Shown here piece by piece: positions 1-8,037 of a stretch of DNA of 64,000 nucleotides. The stretch comes from Leeuwenhoekiella blandensis MED217. Lineage in GTDB: Bacteria; Bacteroidota; Bacteroidia; Flavobacteriales; Flavobacteriaceae. Below the pieces are notes generated by a model. It was not told the origin of the DNA. It did not search any database and saw only the letters and a list, made by a program, of their open reading frames with translations. A program made the position numbers and the translations under genes. Positions within the stretch are counted from its first letter, which is position 1. Every line of letters starts with the position of its first letter. The stretch is taken from assembly GCF_000152985.1 (NCBI RefSeq), contig NZ_CH672395.1, positions 2,308,262 to 2,372,261 of the forward strand. Direction: 5' to 3'.

Positions 1-106
1 GAACAGCCTGCGCCATATTCTGGCTGCTTTCTTCTTTACAGGAAGACCACAAAGCTCCAAAAAGGATGAGCATCAAAAAGCTGATCCTGTTGTTATAGTT
101 TATCAT
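1..106 (-). CDS. Lipoprotein, N-terminal fragment (gene runs off the window)
   Basis: The minus strand opens with ATG at 104-106 and stays open to the window edge, giving 35 residues. They begin MINYNNRISFLMLILFGALW and continue SSCKEESSQNMAQAV. The pattern is a charged start, a hydrophobic stretch and a lipobox-like SSC with Cys23 as the lipidation site, followed by a polar linker. That supports an envelope lipoprotein exported by Sec and processed by signal peptidase II. An efflux membrane-fusion subunit is one common bearer of such a start in this phylum, but nothing visible here proves it. The function cannot be called from this fragment. Confidence 0.6.
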   Translation of the reverse strand, partial: MINYNNRISFLMLILFGALWSSCKEESSQNMAQAV

Positions 107-246
107 TTTCTTAGGTGTTTAGGTTCGAAAAACACATAGGAGTGGCTGTCAAGAAAACAAACTGTTTTTTGATTACACGGTTTTTCGTGATTTAAAAAGA
201 ATTAAATCCGGCTTTTTGAACTCACCGAATTTATAGGATAGTGAAC

Positions 247-858
247 TTATTTTATTGCTTCCTGGTAGCGTTTCTCTACTTCGTCCCAGTTTACAAGTTT
301 CCAGAACGCACCAATATACTCAGGTCGCTTATTTTGATAGTTTAGGTAGTAGGCGTGCTCCCAAACGTCTAATCCCAAAATTGGAGTACCATTATCATCA
401 GCAACATCCATTAATGGATTGTCCTGATTAGGAGTAGAAGTCACTTTTACTTTTTTGTCTTCTCCTACGATGAGCCACGCCCATCCAGAACCAAAACGCG
501 TTGCAGCTGCAGCATCAAAAGCATCTTTAAACGCTTCAAAAGAACCGTAAGCATCGTTAATTGCTTTTGCTACTGCTCCTGTTGGCTCGCCGCCACCCTT
601 AGGACTTAAAATGGTCCAGAATAGCTTGTGGTTATAATATCCTCCTCCATTATTTCTAATTCCTTTAGGAAGTTCTGAGACCTTTGTAAAAAGGTCTTCT
701 AAGTCCTCATCTATAAGTTCTGCTTCTTCCAAAGCAGCGTTGAGTTTAGTGGTATAGCCTTGATGATGCTTTGTATGATGAATTTCCATCGTAGCTGCAT
801 CTATATAGGGTTCTAATGCAACATAGGCATAAGGTAATGCCGGCAATTGATAACTCAT
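247..858 (-). CDS. sodA: Superoxide dismutase, Mn/Fe family (Mn-type)
   Basis: This 203-residue protein is full length for a bacterial Mn/Fe superoxide dismutase, which converts superoxide to oxygen and hydrogen peroxide. The N-terminal helical hairpin carries the family signature around MEIHHTKHH with metal ligand His27, and the second ligand is His77 in [11 protein letters not shown]. The C-terminal domain has the DVWEHAYY motif with Asp164 and His168. Gln145 in the segment [10 protein letters not shown] is where Mn enzymes carry the outer-sphere glutamine, which favours manganese over iron. There is no signal peptide, so the enzyme is cytoplasmic. It is divergent from the SufR-like regulator at 946, and the two share an 87-bp promoter region containing a perfect palindrome. 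Confidence 0.96.
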   Translation of the reverse strand: MSYQLPALPYAYVALEPYIDAATMEIHHTKHHQGYTTKLNAALEEAELIDEDLEDLFTKVSELPKGIRNNGGGYYNHKLFWTILSPKGGGEPTGAVAKAINDAYGSFEAFKDAFDAAAATRFGSGWAWLIVGEDKKVKVTSTPNQDNPLMDVADDNGTPILGLDVWEHAYYLNYQNKRPEYIGAFWKLVNWDEVEKRYQEAIK

Positions 859-897
859 ATCTTTGTAGTTTTGAAAATTAAACTTTTAATTACATTA

Positions 898-947
898 CAA
901 AAGTAGTACTTTTGAATAATAAACCAAATAATTACTTTGTTTATTAT
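898..947. promoter_or_regulatory. Divergent sod / regulator promoter with two inverted repeats
   Basis: CAAAAGTAGTACTTTTG at 898-914 is a perfect palindrome around one central base. Each arm reads TACTTTTG on one strand, which matches the Bacteroidota -7 consensus TAnnTTTG. The palindrome therefore supplies overlapping -7 boxes for both genes. For sod, a TTTG (CAAA at 925-928) lies 19 bp upstream of the minus-strand -7, so that promoter is complete. A second inverted repeat, ATAATAAAC at 916-924 and GTTTATTAT at 939-947, overlaps the ATG of the regulator and could be an operator. The geometry is seen directly; binding is inferred. Confidence 0.65.
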
Positions 948-1575
948 GGAAAATAACATTTCAGATAACGAAAAGGCGGTTTCGATACTTAAAACTAAGG
1001 GCGAACAAACGATAAAAGAAATAGCAAATGAGCTCGGCGTTACCACTGAAGGCGCACGTTTTCAGCTATTAAAATTATCTAATGAAGGACTGATAAAATC
1101 TGAAAGCAGATCAAAAGGTCGCGGAAGACCTCAGCAGGTGTGGTCGCTTACGGCAAAAGGTCACGCACGTTTTCCTGATACACATTCTGGGCTTACCGTA
1201 AAATTGATAGAAAAAATCAAACAGAATCTTGGTGAGGAAGCTTTAAACGAAATTATCTATGCCGCTGGTCAAGACAATATTTTGAGATATAAAGATCAAA
1301 TTAATGCCGATGACAGTCTTGAAGATAAGCTTACAAAGCTAGCAGCCATTAGAACTTCTGAAGGCTATATGGCTCGATTTGAAAAGGATGAAGATGGGAG
1401 CTTTATGCTTATTGAGAACCATTGCCCTATTTGTGAAGCAGCAAAAACCTGCCAGGGATTCTGTAAATCTGAGCTTAAAACTTTTAAAACTATACTTGGA
1501 GAAAACGTTCAGATCAAACGCGTACACCACATTCTAGAAGGTGCACGCCGCTGTGCATATAAGATCGAAGAGTGA
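946..1575 (+). CDS. SufR-like winged-helix regulator with a C-terminal cysteine cluster
   Basis: I start the protein at ATG 946 (209 aa) rather than the in-frame TTG nine bases upstream. The first ~75 residues form a winged helix-turn-helix (TIKEIANELGVTTEGARFQL, then GRPQQVWSLTAKG wing). The C-terminal part has ENHCPICEAAKTCQGFCKSE and later EGARRCAY. This matches the SufR/DeoR-like family in which conserved cysteines bind an iron-sulfur cluster and sense oxidative or iron status. It sits back to back with Mn superoxide dismutase, so control of sod and of itself is the natural inference. The spacing of the cysteines (C, 2 aa, C, 6 aa, C, 3 aa, C) is compatible with a cluster but does not prove one. 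Confidence 0.8.
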   Translation: MENNISDNEKAVSILKTKGEQTIKEIANELGVTTEGARFQLLKLSNEGLIKSESRSKGRGRPQQVWSLTAKGHARFPDTHSGLTVKLIEKIKQNLGEEALNEIIYAAGQDNILRYKDQINADDSLEDKLTKLAAIRTSEGYMARFEKDEDGSFMLIENHCPICEAAKTCQGFCKSELKTFKTILGENVQIKRVHHILEGARRCAYKIEE

Positions 1576-1782
1576 TGGGTAGGTTTTTGCCTGAGCCTGT
1601 TCTACTCACTGGCATTCTATAATTTGATTCTGGAATATCCTCTAGTCAAAATTCAACCGCTTTATATGATTCTCATTTAAAGATTAAAGTTTGTACCCTA
1701 ATCTTTTTAGAACAGACCTTTTTATAAATAAAAATTAGCTGAGCTATTTTGCTACTGACAAACCCTTGTCACCCTGCCTCAA

Positions 1783-1790
1783 TACTTTTG
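1783..1790 (+). promoter_or_regulatory. -7 element of the DinB-like gene promoter
   Basis: TACTTTTG matches TAnnTTTG and lies 34 bp before the ATG at 1825. No good -33 TTG at the usual 18-20 bp spacing is visible, so this is a partial promoter call. The rest of the 1576-1824 gap shows no open frame or clear hairpin. Confidence 0.4.
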
Positions 1791-1824
1791 ATTTAAATAT
1801 AAAAACAACCTAATATTTTAAATT

Positions 1825-2319
1825 ATGAGTATTCAACAATCACACTTGGAGCAAAATCAAGTACTTACATCAGATGAATTATTAGCGCACTGGCAAGGAC
1901 ATCGCAATCTTACACGTAAGCTTATTGAAGTGTTCCCGGAAGATCATTTTTTTAAGTATAGCATTGGTGGTATGCGCACTTTTGCAGAAATGACGACTGA
2001 ACTTTTGGCTATCGCGGGACCGGGATTAAAAGAAATTGTCACCGGTCAGACCCAAGAATTCCAAGAGCATATTGATCACCAAAATAAAAAAGACCTACTC
2101 CTAAAACTATGGGACGAGACTACTGTAGCGATTAATATGTATTTTCCGCAAATAGCTTTAGACAGCTTTTCAAAAACTATTAAAACCTTTGGTCAATACG
2201 AGGGTACGGTGATATCTTCTATTTTATATTTTATTGATAACGAAATTCATCATCGTGGACAAGGTTATGTGTATTTGAGGAGTCTTGGTATAGAACCGCC
2301 CTTCTTTTGGGAACGCTAA
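1825..2319 (+). CDS. DinB-like four-helix protein
   Basis: The 164-residue protein has the length and helical pattern of the DinB/YfiT superfamily, small cytoplasmic four-helix proteins, some of them metal-dependent thiol transferases. The diagnostic part is the C-terminal half, with DNEIHHRGQGYVYLRSLG and an ending PPFFWER typical of the family. The two histidines (HH) correspond to the metal-binding pair on helix 4. The usual upstream histidine on helix 2 appears to be absent: the equivalent region reads GGMRTFAEMTTELL, so metal binding may differ. The substrate is unknown. It is followed 11 bp later by the small HMA-like gene on the same strand, probably co-transcribed. Confidence 0.78.
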   Translation: MSIQQSHLEQNQVLTSDELLAHWQGHRNLTRKLIEVFPEDHFFKYSIGGMRTFAEMTTELLAIAGPGLKEIVTGQTQEFQEHIDHQNKKDLLLKLWDETTVAINMYFPQIALDSFSKTIKTFGQYEGTVISSILYFIDNEIHHRGQGYVYLRSLGIEPPFFWER

Positions 2320-2330
2320 TACCTTTGGTT

Positions 2331-2549
2331 ATGAAAAAAGTATTGGTATTTAAGACTTCAGTACATCAAGAAAAAGACATCAAACAGTTACAACCTGTTT
2401 TAAATGCATTAACACCTAATGCTGATGTTTGGAACTTTGATCTTGAAGATTGTGATAATATTCTAAGGATAGAGACTAAACATTTAGAAGCAACAAGCGT
2501 TTGTGACACCTTGCAAAAGCAAGGCTTCCTCTGTGAGGAACTGCATTAA
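2331..2549 (+). CDS. Small HMA/ferredoxin-fold-like protein without CxxC
   Basis: ATG at 2331 begins a 72-residue protein, MKKVLVFKTSVHQEKDIKQL onward. An alternative start at 2307 would overlap the DinB-like gene and has no support. The beta-alpha-beta-beta-alpha-beta spacing (VLVFKTSV, long helix, WNFDLEDCDNILRIE, helix, FLCEEL) resembles heavy-metal-associated domains, but the metal-binding CxxC loop is missing, so copper transport is not implied. Proteins like this are common and unstudied in flavobacteria. The transcript probably ends at the long hairpin at 2561-2610. Confidence 0.7.
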   Translation: MKKVLVFKTSVHQEKDIKQLQPVLNALTPNADVWNFDLEDCDNILRIETKHLEATSVCDTLQKQGFLCEELH

Positions 2550-2560
2550 GAACTTTACTT

Positions 2561-2610
2561 TAATGATTAAGAATGTAGTTTTGGATCAAAAATTACATTC
2601 TTAATCATTA
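2561..2610. terminator. Long hairpin between convergent genes
   Basis: TAATGATTAAGAATGTA at 2561-2577 pairs perfectly with its complement at 2594-2610 (17 bp). The 16-base loop itself contains TTTTG and CAAAA arms. It lies between the HMA-like gene (plus) and the WYL regulator (minus) and probably terminates both. It lacks a long T run, so the mechanism is uncertain. Confidence 0.6.
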
Positions 2611-2631
2611 GTTCAAAAATCTATGTACTCT

Positions 2632-3588
2632 CTAATTATTAGCTAAAATAGCTTTAGATAAAGCATTAATCCTGTCTTTTAACTCCGGTGGTTCTATAAT
2701 CTTAGCATAATCTCCAAACATCATATACCATCTTGCAAAACCATCTTCTATATTTCGGGGTTTAAAGACCATTTCTACCTGATCACCCAAGTCTTCTTCA
2801 GATATAAAGCCGTAAAACTTGCGTCCACTACGAATGTAGTTAACGATGCTTTTATCTACCCGAATTCGTACCTCAACATCAGATTCTTCAACATTATTTT
2901 TTAAATAACGCTCTACTGAATTGTGCTTTTTTGTGAAGCTATTTTGGGAACGTAAAATCTTTTGAATTCTATCCATTCTGAATTGTCTGTAGTCCATTCT
3001 TAAATGACAATAAGCCAGCATATACCAAAAATTAGCCTCGTGAAACAAACCTACAGGTTCTATTGTACGTTGTGTTGGACTGTCTGCATCTTGTGCGAGA
3101 TAAGTGAGTTGTACTTGCTTTTTCTCTGCAATGCTCTCAAAAATGATTTCTAAGGCATCCGGAACATGTGAATTAAATAAGGTTTGTTCAGGGTCTATAA
3201 GAATCTGTGATTCAATAGATGCGACCCAGTCCTTTTCATCACCTTTCAGGACCGATTTTAACTTGAACATTGCTGATTCAAAATAAGATCCAAGTCCTTT
3301 ATCAGTGAACTTTTGCATAAGTTTTTCAGCAGCTACAAAACTCCCGGCTTCCTCTTTGGTAAACATAACAGGAGGTAAACGATAGCCTTCCATTATTGAA
3401 TATCCTATACCCGCTTCACTGGTTATAGGTACACCCGAAGCCTCGATAGTTCGTATATCTCGGTAAATGGTACGTAGACTTACCTCAAAACGATCGGCCA
3501 ACTCTTGCGCTTTTACGATACGTTTTGATTGAAGCTGTATGAGAATAGCTATGATTCTATCAAATCTTTTTGGAACTTCGGTACTCAT
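2632..3588 (-). CDS. HTH-WYL domain transcriptional regulator
   Basis: The start is ATG at 3588 (318 aa); the longer frame would need a TTG at 3609. Residues ~7-60 form an HTH_11-type DNA-binding domain (RFDRIIAILIQLQSKRIVKA, QELADRFEVSLRTIYRDIRT). This is followed by the linker typical of YafY-like proteins (GYRLPPVMFTKEEA) and a WYL domain around residues 140-220 (PVGLFHEANFWYMLAYCHLR, RQFRMDRI). WYL domains bind small ligands or nucleic acid ends and act as effector sensors. The C-terminal extension (WCX-like) ends ...RINALSKAILANN. It is a single gene with its own promoter, convergent with the gene pair at 1825-2549. Its target is unknown. Confidence 0.88.
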   Translation of the reverse strand: MSTEVPKRFDRIIAILIQLQSKRIVKAQELADRFEVSLRTIYRDIRTIEASGVPITSEAGIGYSIMEGYRLPPVMFTKEEAGSFVAAEKLMQKFTDKGLGSYFESAMFKLKSVLKGDEKDWVASIESQILIDPEQTLFNSHVPDALEIIFESIAEKKQVQLTYLAQDADSPTQRTIEPVGLFHEANFWYMLAYCHLRMDYRQFRMDRIQKILRSQNSFTKKHNSVERYLKNNVEESDVEVRIRVDKSIVNYIRSGRKFYGFISEEDLGDQVEMVFKPRNIEDGFARWYMMFGDYAKIIEPPELKDRINALSKAILANN

Positions 3589-3874
3589 TCTAGGATGTGA
3601 ATTGACCAAAAATACTATTTAAAAACAAAGTATTTTCTTTGCTGAACGATAAAAACTTTACCTCATTTACGGTCGTAGGGGGCTTAGAATCATGTTATTT
3701 AGCTCACCCGCTACGAATTCCTAAATACTGAATTTCACTGAAACTTTAGTCTTACCATCTACCACGTTTCTTGAGATCAAAAAACACCTAAACTTTCCTC
3801 TTTTTATCTTAACAAGTACTAGAGCTATAGCATAATCGCTTTATTTCAATTTTGGTTCGGCGCTTTATTTTAAA

Positions 3875-4615
3875 TCACCAAGGAATCATTAAGGTTTCAG
3901 GATTTGTTTCTTCGCTAAAAAATTTTCCTGTTGGTCCACTTTTATCAAGTGTTGCATATCGAACTACTCTTCTTGCCGCAATTTCTACATCTCCCCCATT
4001 TCCAAAGGTAAAATCTGTAGCAGTAAGACCCGGGCATACTGCATTCACCTTAAAATTGGTATGCTGCAACTCATAAGCTAAATGTACCGTGTACATATTT
4101 AAAGCGGCTTTAGAAGCTGCATAAACAGCGTATTTAGCGTGGTCATAAGCCGGCCAGTTGGTGTCACTTTGTAAGGTAAGCGAACCTACGCTCGTACTCA
4201 AGTTTACTATTCGAGGAGCTTCAGAATTAGTTAGAAAACTCATAAAAGCTTGAGTAACCCTAGATACCCCTATGACATTGACCTCAAATGCAGCTTGAAA
4301 CTCATCTGGTTTAGCCGTAAGCGCAGTATAAGGTTCATTCCCCCCGTTAATACCTGCATTATTAATTAAAACATCAAGTACATCTGTCTTTTTACTAAGA
4401 AGCTCACGAGCTGATTTAACCGAACTATCCTTGGTGACATCAATCTGCACGCATTCTACATTCTTTAAACCATCTGCTTTAAGCTCTTGGATTGCTGAAA
4501 TTCCGTTGTGAAAATTTCTACTGCCCAAATACACATAATATCCTTTTTGTAATAATAACTTAGCTGTAGCAAAACCAATTCCTTTATTTGCTCCAGTGAT
4601 AAATACTTTCTTCAT
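3875..4615 (-). CDS. Short-chain dehydrogenase/reductase (carbonyl-reductase-like)
   Basis: This 246-residue Rossmann-fold oxidoreductase carries the classical SDR motifs: nucleotide-binding TGANKGIG at 7-14, NNAG at 85-88, a catalytic serine in the NLSTSVGS stretch around residue 142, and YAASK with Tyr165 and Lys169. Charged residues after the second strand (GSRN) suggest NADP(H). The sequence is closest in style to plant and animal carbonyl reductases with the PxYDHAKYAVYAASKAALN arrangement. No signal peptide is present. The Crp/Fnr-type regulator gene ends 76 bp upstream on the same strand, and the two may form a small operon. The substrate is unknown. Confidence 0.9.
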   Translation of the reverse strand: MKKVFITGANKGIGFATAKLLLQKGYYVYLGSRNFHNGISAIQELKADGLKNVECVQIDVTKDSSVKSARELLSKKTDVLDVLINNAGINGGNEPYTALTAKPDEFQAAFEVNVIGVSRVTQAFMSFLTNSEAPRIVNLSTSVGSLTLQSDTNWPAYDHAKYAVYAASKAALNMYTVHLAYELQHTNFKVNAVCPGLTATDFTFGNGGDVEIAARRVVRYATLDKSGPTGKFFSEETNPETLMIPW

Positions 4616-4691
4616 TTTACTGCTTTCTTAATTATGAACAAAGCTCTATCGATTTGAGGAGACTGGATTTACCATATGGTAAAAAGCATTT

Positions 4692-5258
4692 TTAGCTAAG
4701 GCTTTTCCTAATACGACTAAGTGATTGTTGGGTTACACCTAAATAGGACGCTACATAAGCTAGTGGAATACGATTGACTAAATAAGGGTGATTATCTAGA
4801 AACTCTAAATAGCGAGTAGTGGCGTCTTGAGAAATAACAGGATTTTTTCTAGACTTTTGATGCATACACAATTGTACCATCTTGCTCTTTATAGCATCCC
4901 AGGGTTTCATGATTTGTGAAAGCTCTTCCCATGATTGTTTAGAAAAGACTAAGAGCTTGCTATCAGTACAAGCTTGGATATATTCTGATGATGCCGTTTG
5001 GGCTTCAAAATTTATATAATCACACATGATACTTTTCTCTTGAATAAAGCAACGTGTAACTTCTTCTCCCTGCTTATCATAATACCAGCCTCTAAAAACT
5101 CCATCTACGACAAAAGCAACCTCTCCTGGTGTTTTACCTGCTTTTGAAAAATAAGAACCTTTTTTAAGTTCTACTACTTCAGTTTGTTCTTCAATGAAAC
5201 TGATCTGTTGGGCAGTAAGGTTTCCAAATTGAAATATGTATTCTATCAGTTGTTCCAT
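4692..5258 (-). CDS. Crp/Fnr-type cyclic-nucleotide-binding-domain regulator
   Basis: The 188-residue protein has an N-terminal cNMP-binding beta-roll (about residues 10-115, with KKGSYFSKAGKTPGEVAFVV and GVFRGWYY) and a short C-terminal helix-turn-helix at ~164-188 (IPLAYVASYLGVTQQSLSRI). It is shorter than E. coli Crp, as is usual for this very common Bacteroidota subfamily. The canonical cAMP-contact motif (RxSx in the roll) is not evident, so cAMP need not be the ligand. It probably regulates itself and the downstream SDR gene. It has a good TTG-N18-TAnnTTTG promoter at 5294-5322. Confidence 0.86.
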   Translation of the reverse strand: MEQLIEYIFQFGNLTAQQISFIEEQTEVVELKKGSYFSKAGKTPGEVAFVVDGVFRGWYYDKQGEEVTRCFIQEKSIMCDYINFEAQTASSEYIQACTDSKLLVFSKQSWEELSQIMKPWDAIKSKMVQLCMHQKSRKNPVISQDATTRYLEFLDNHPYLVNRIPLAYVASYLGVTQQSLSRIRKSLS

Positions 5259-5293
5259 TGCTGCAAGTTGAGAAGTTTTAAAGATTACTGAGG

Positions 5294-5322
5294 CAAAATT
5301 AAAATTGCTACCTGCAAAACAA
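5294..5322 (-). promoter_or_regulatory. Promoter of the Crp/Fnr-type regulator
   Basis: On the minus strand TTG (5320-5322) is followed after 18 bp by TAATTTTG (5294-5301), which fits the Bacteroidota TTG-N18-20-TAnnTTTG consensus. Transcription would start near 5287, about 30 bp before the ATG at 5258. Confidence 0.55.
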
Positions 5323-5390
5323 TTAGAGTTTTAAAACGATTCGTAGCTATGAGCTTTCAAAATAATTACCGATTTAATTACCTTATAAAT

Positions 5391-7049
5391 TTATTTTGAT
5401 GAAGACACTTCTTTAGCCAATTTAAGTGCATTGTATGCATTAAGTATACCTCCCGATTGAGAAACTCGTTCAAAATTTTGGTTTTTTTTATTTTGTTTTA
5501 GACCTAATGATACCTCTCCCTTAATTTTGGTTACCGAACTAAGTAAAATTTCCTTAACCTCTTTGGCCGTTAAATCGGGGAAATATGATAAAATTAATCC
5601 TATAGTCTTACTTACAAGAGCTGTACTCACCGAAGTACCAGATTGGATCTCATAATCTCTATTGGAATTAGTAATAAGTATGCGCTCTCCTGGTGCAAAT
5701 AAGTCTACATTCATTTTTCCATAATTAGAAAACTTGGAGACCAAATTATTATTGATTTGTACAGCTGTAGATCCAACAACTATAAAATTATTTACGGGGT
5801 AACTTTCATCATTTGGGTATATTTTATTTTCCTCTATATCTATATCTACACCGTCATTTCCGGCTGAAGTTACAATCAAAACATTGTGATCATTAGCATA
5901 TTCAATAATAGTTTTAATTATTTCCGGATTTGTAGAAAAATTTTTACTAAAACTCATATTTATTACTCGAGCCCCATTGTCTACTGCATATTTTATGGCA
6001 TTATAAATATCCTTATCGTATTCATCTCCTAGAGATGAAACCACCAGTGGCATTATTTTGAGCGTAATATCGTTATTGATTTTTCGATCTGATATAAAAT
6101 TTGTCATTAAAGCTCCATGGTCTAAATAATGAATAGCATTATTCAGCTTAGCGTTACCCTGGGTGAATGTTGGCTTTGCAGTCGTAGTATTCAATCGGTC
6201 GTCCGCCAATAGAATTCTATCCTCATACTGTGGATTTAAGAGAAAATTTAATCTACCCTTTGCTTTAAAATAGTAATCTCTTATGTAGGACTCTGTAAAA
6301 CCATACTTTTTGAAATTATATAGTCTTAAAATGGAATTGCTCATCAGCGTATCTTCTTTAAATATAGGCTTCAAACTATCCAACTCATTTAAAGAATAAT
6401 TTTTAGATAAATAGTCTTTCAAGATTATTCTACTATCGTACAATATACGTTCAATCATTTCTGCATAGGCCACTTCTTCATTAGCATAATTTATTTTTTC
6501 AATATAGCGTTTTGACGCACGTACGAGGTCTTTGTTATCACTGTAGGAATTTATGCTGTCAAGTGATTGCAATTTATAAATAGGTAAAGGTGACAAGTAT
6601 TTGTCTAGAATGCGCGTGTAATCATATTTACCAAATATTTGTTGATTTCCACTAACCTCTCCTAAAAAATTCCAACCGTTGACATCATCAATGTACCCGT
6701 TGAGATCATCGTCCTTCTGATTATCGGGTATTTCATCAGTATTAATCCATAAACTTAATTCTTGGCTAAGTCGATCACTATCAACAGGCATATCTAGTAC
6801 TGCTACAGTAATATTTTCCTTGTATTTTAAATTTTGACCAAATCTTATAGCTTTATTATAACTAATTCCCATAACAGCATCATCATAAATGTCCTTGAGA
6901 TACCATAGGTCTGTCTTATCATTCAATTTAGGTTTGATGCTATTAAATTGAGTAGAATCAGCAATTTCAAGTGTATAATTACGCTGACCAAAAGCATACT
7001 GAGATACCACAGTAATAATGAACGACGTCAAAAACCTTTTAAAAATCAT
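5391..7049 (-). CDS. Secreted S8 (subtilisin-family) serine peptidase with a large insert
   Basis: The 552-residue protein starts with a Sec signal peptide (MIFKRFLTSFIITVVSQYAF, cleavage near residue 21). Catalytic residues can be placed as Asp86 in AVLDMPVDSD, His311 in YLDHGALMTNF, oxyanion Asn398 in SAGNDG, and Ser473 in QSGTSVSTALVS. Asp and His are 225 residues apart, far more than in subtilisin; the insert starts with a calcium-site-like DDDLNGYIDDVNGWNF and continues as a helical region. The HG motif is followed by AL rather than the usual TH. The C-terminus has no T9SS sorting domain, so the protein is probably periplasmic or released. AT-rich codon use suggests an accessory gene. 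It lies 155 bp downstream of the ACP-like gene. Confidence 0.9.
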   Translation of the reverse strand: MIFKRFLTSFIITVVSQYAFGQRNYTLEIADSTQFNSIKPKLNDKTDLWYLKDIYDDAVMGISYNKAIRFGQNLKYKENITVAVLDMPVDSDRLSQELSLWINTDEIPDNQKDDDLNGYIDDVNGWNFLGEVSGNQQIFGKYDYTRILDKYLSPLPIYKLQSLDSINSYSDNKDLVRASKRYIEKINYANEEVAYAEMIERILYDSRIILKDYLSKNYSLNELDSLKPIFKEDTLMSNSILRLYNFKKYGFTESYIRDYYFKAKGRLNFLLNPQYEDRILLADDRLNTTTAKPTFTQGNAKLNNAIHYLDHGALMTNFISDRKINNDITLKIMPLVVSSLGDEYDKDIYNAIKYAVDNGARVINMSFSKNFSTNPEIIKTIIEYANDHNVLIVTSAGNDGVDIDIEENKIYPNDESYPVNNFIVVGSTAVQINNNLVSKFSNYGKMNVDLFAPGERILITNSNRDYEIQSGTSVSTALVSKTIGLILSYFPDLTAKEVKEILLSSVTKIKGEVSLGLKQNKKNQNFERVSQSGGILNAYNALKLAKEVSSSK

Positions 7050-7204
7050 ATCTATTTTAAATAATTATAAGCTTGAAAATATACTTTAAATTAGTTAGGG
7101 AAGTATTAGTTGTGATGGCCTGGAAGTACATTTATAGAATTTATACTAAAAATTTAAATTTAGGTTTATTTTCTCTTTATGAATCTGTTTTTGTAAAACG
7201 TTCA

Positions 7205-7798
7205 TTAATCTATCCCTAGATCATTAGTAAAAGAATGATGTACTTCTATTTCGCTTATAGGAACACCTATTTTATCTTCTATCATTCCACAAATAATACG
7301 TTCAACTTCATACTTACTAGATATTTTTTCAATATCGATTAAAACATCTCGGTTCAAAGAGATTATCCAATCTACAAGTTGCTTGATCGTGCCTTGAGAA
7401 ACAGGAGTATCTCGTTTTATGGTTTTAATTCCAAAAACTTTTACGTGCGTGCCTAAATTTGGATTAAAATCAAGTGCCACTAATCGCGGCAATCTAAGAG
7501 CTAAAAGCATTTCAAATTGATACCATTTCTCCTTTAGCTCTAATAAATTGAAAAATTCTAAAATCTTCATATTAGGCGTAATTTTCTTTTCATCTGAAAT
7601 CAAAGTGCTCAAGGCTTTTCTGATTTTAAAAAATACTATTTGGCTCAGACATTTATTTGTGGGATTAAAACTTATTTTACTGAAAACAATATCGGCAAAC
7701 TCTTGCACCGTATAAATTTTTTCAGCCTCTGAATCTTCAATTCGTATCCCAAATTTATCCTCAACAGACATAATCAATTCAACTGAATCTAAACCCAT
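7205..7798 (-). CDS. Acyl-carrier-like protein with permuted halves (phosphopantetheine-binding)
   Basis: The 197-residue protein begins MGLDSVELIMSVEDKFGIRI and continues ...DSEAEKIYTVQEFADIV, which is the second half of an acyl carrier protein starting at the phosphopantetheine motif (Ser5 in GLDSVEL). It ends ...VERIICGMIEDKIGVPISEI then ...HHSFTNDLGID, which is the first half of an ACP stopping exactly before that serine. A middle region of about 115 residues (KCLSQIVFFKIRKALSTLI onward, including ITPNMKILEFFNLLELKEKW) separates the halves. An in-frame TAA lies two codons before the ATG and TAA TGA follow the last codon, so both ends are real in this DNA. I have an impression that similarly built proteins occur elsewhere, but cannot verify it. 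Its partner enzymes are not nearby. Confidence 0.72.
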   Translation of the reverse strand: MGLDSVELIMSVEDKFGIRIEDSEAEKIYTVQEFADIVFSKISFNPTNKCLSQIVFFKIRKALSTLISDEKKITPNMKILEFFNLLELKEKWYQFEMLLALRLPRLVALDFNPNLGTHVKVFGIKTIKRDTPVSQGTIKQLVDWIISLNRDVLIDIEKISSKYEVERIICGMIEDKIGVPISEIEVHHSFTNDLGID

Positions 7799-7980
7799 CC
7801 TTTTTAATATTAATATTATTACTTAGGTATAATTGATCACTATAAAAATAGAAGAAATTAGAAACATGTAATCTTGCTTAATCCGTAAGCTATCCTAAAG
7901 AGTTTAACAGCAAGCTTCAATAAGCCTGTTATATGCGTAGAGTTGGAATGTCGATAGCTTTTAGATAATCATGTTATTTG

Positions 7981-8019
7981 TAAAACAAAAAACCCTTAAT
8001 ATCGATGATATTAAGGGTT
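7981..8019 (-). terminator. Intrinsic terminator of tRNA-Arg
   Basis: AACCCTTAATATC at 7991-8003 and its complement at 8007-8019 form a perfect 13-bp stem with a three-base loop. On the minus strand the hairpin is followed by TTTTGTTTTA (7990-7981). It sits 18 bp past the 3' end of the tRNA. Confidence 0.85.
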
Positions 8020-8037
8020 TAAGCTTAGATTGCTATG

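Noticed and set aside
855-1046. Minus-strand frame of 63 codons across the sod/regulator spacer
   Set aside because: It covers the divergent promoters and the regulator's start and has a composition like random AT-rich DNA.
1576-1824. Possible small gene in the 249-bp spacer before the DinB-like gene
   Set aside because: No open frame with a credible start, composition or ribosome-binding context was seen.
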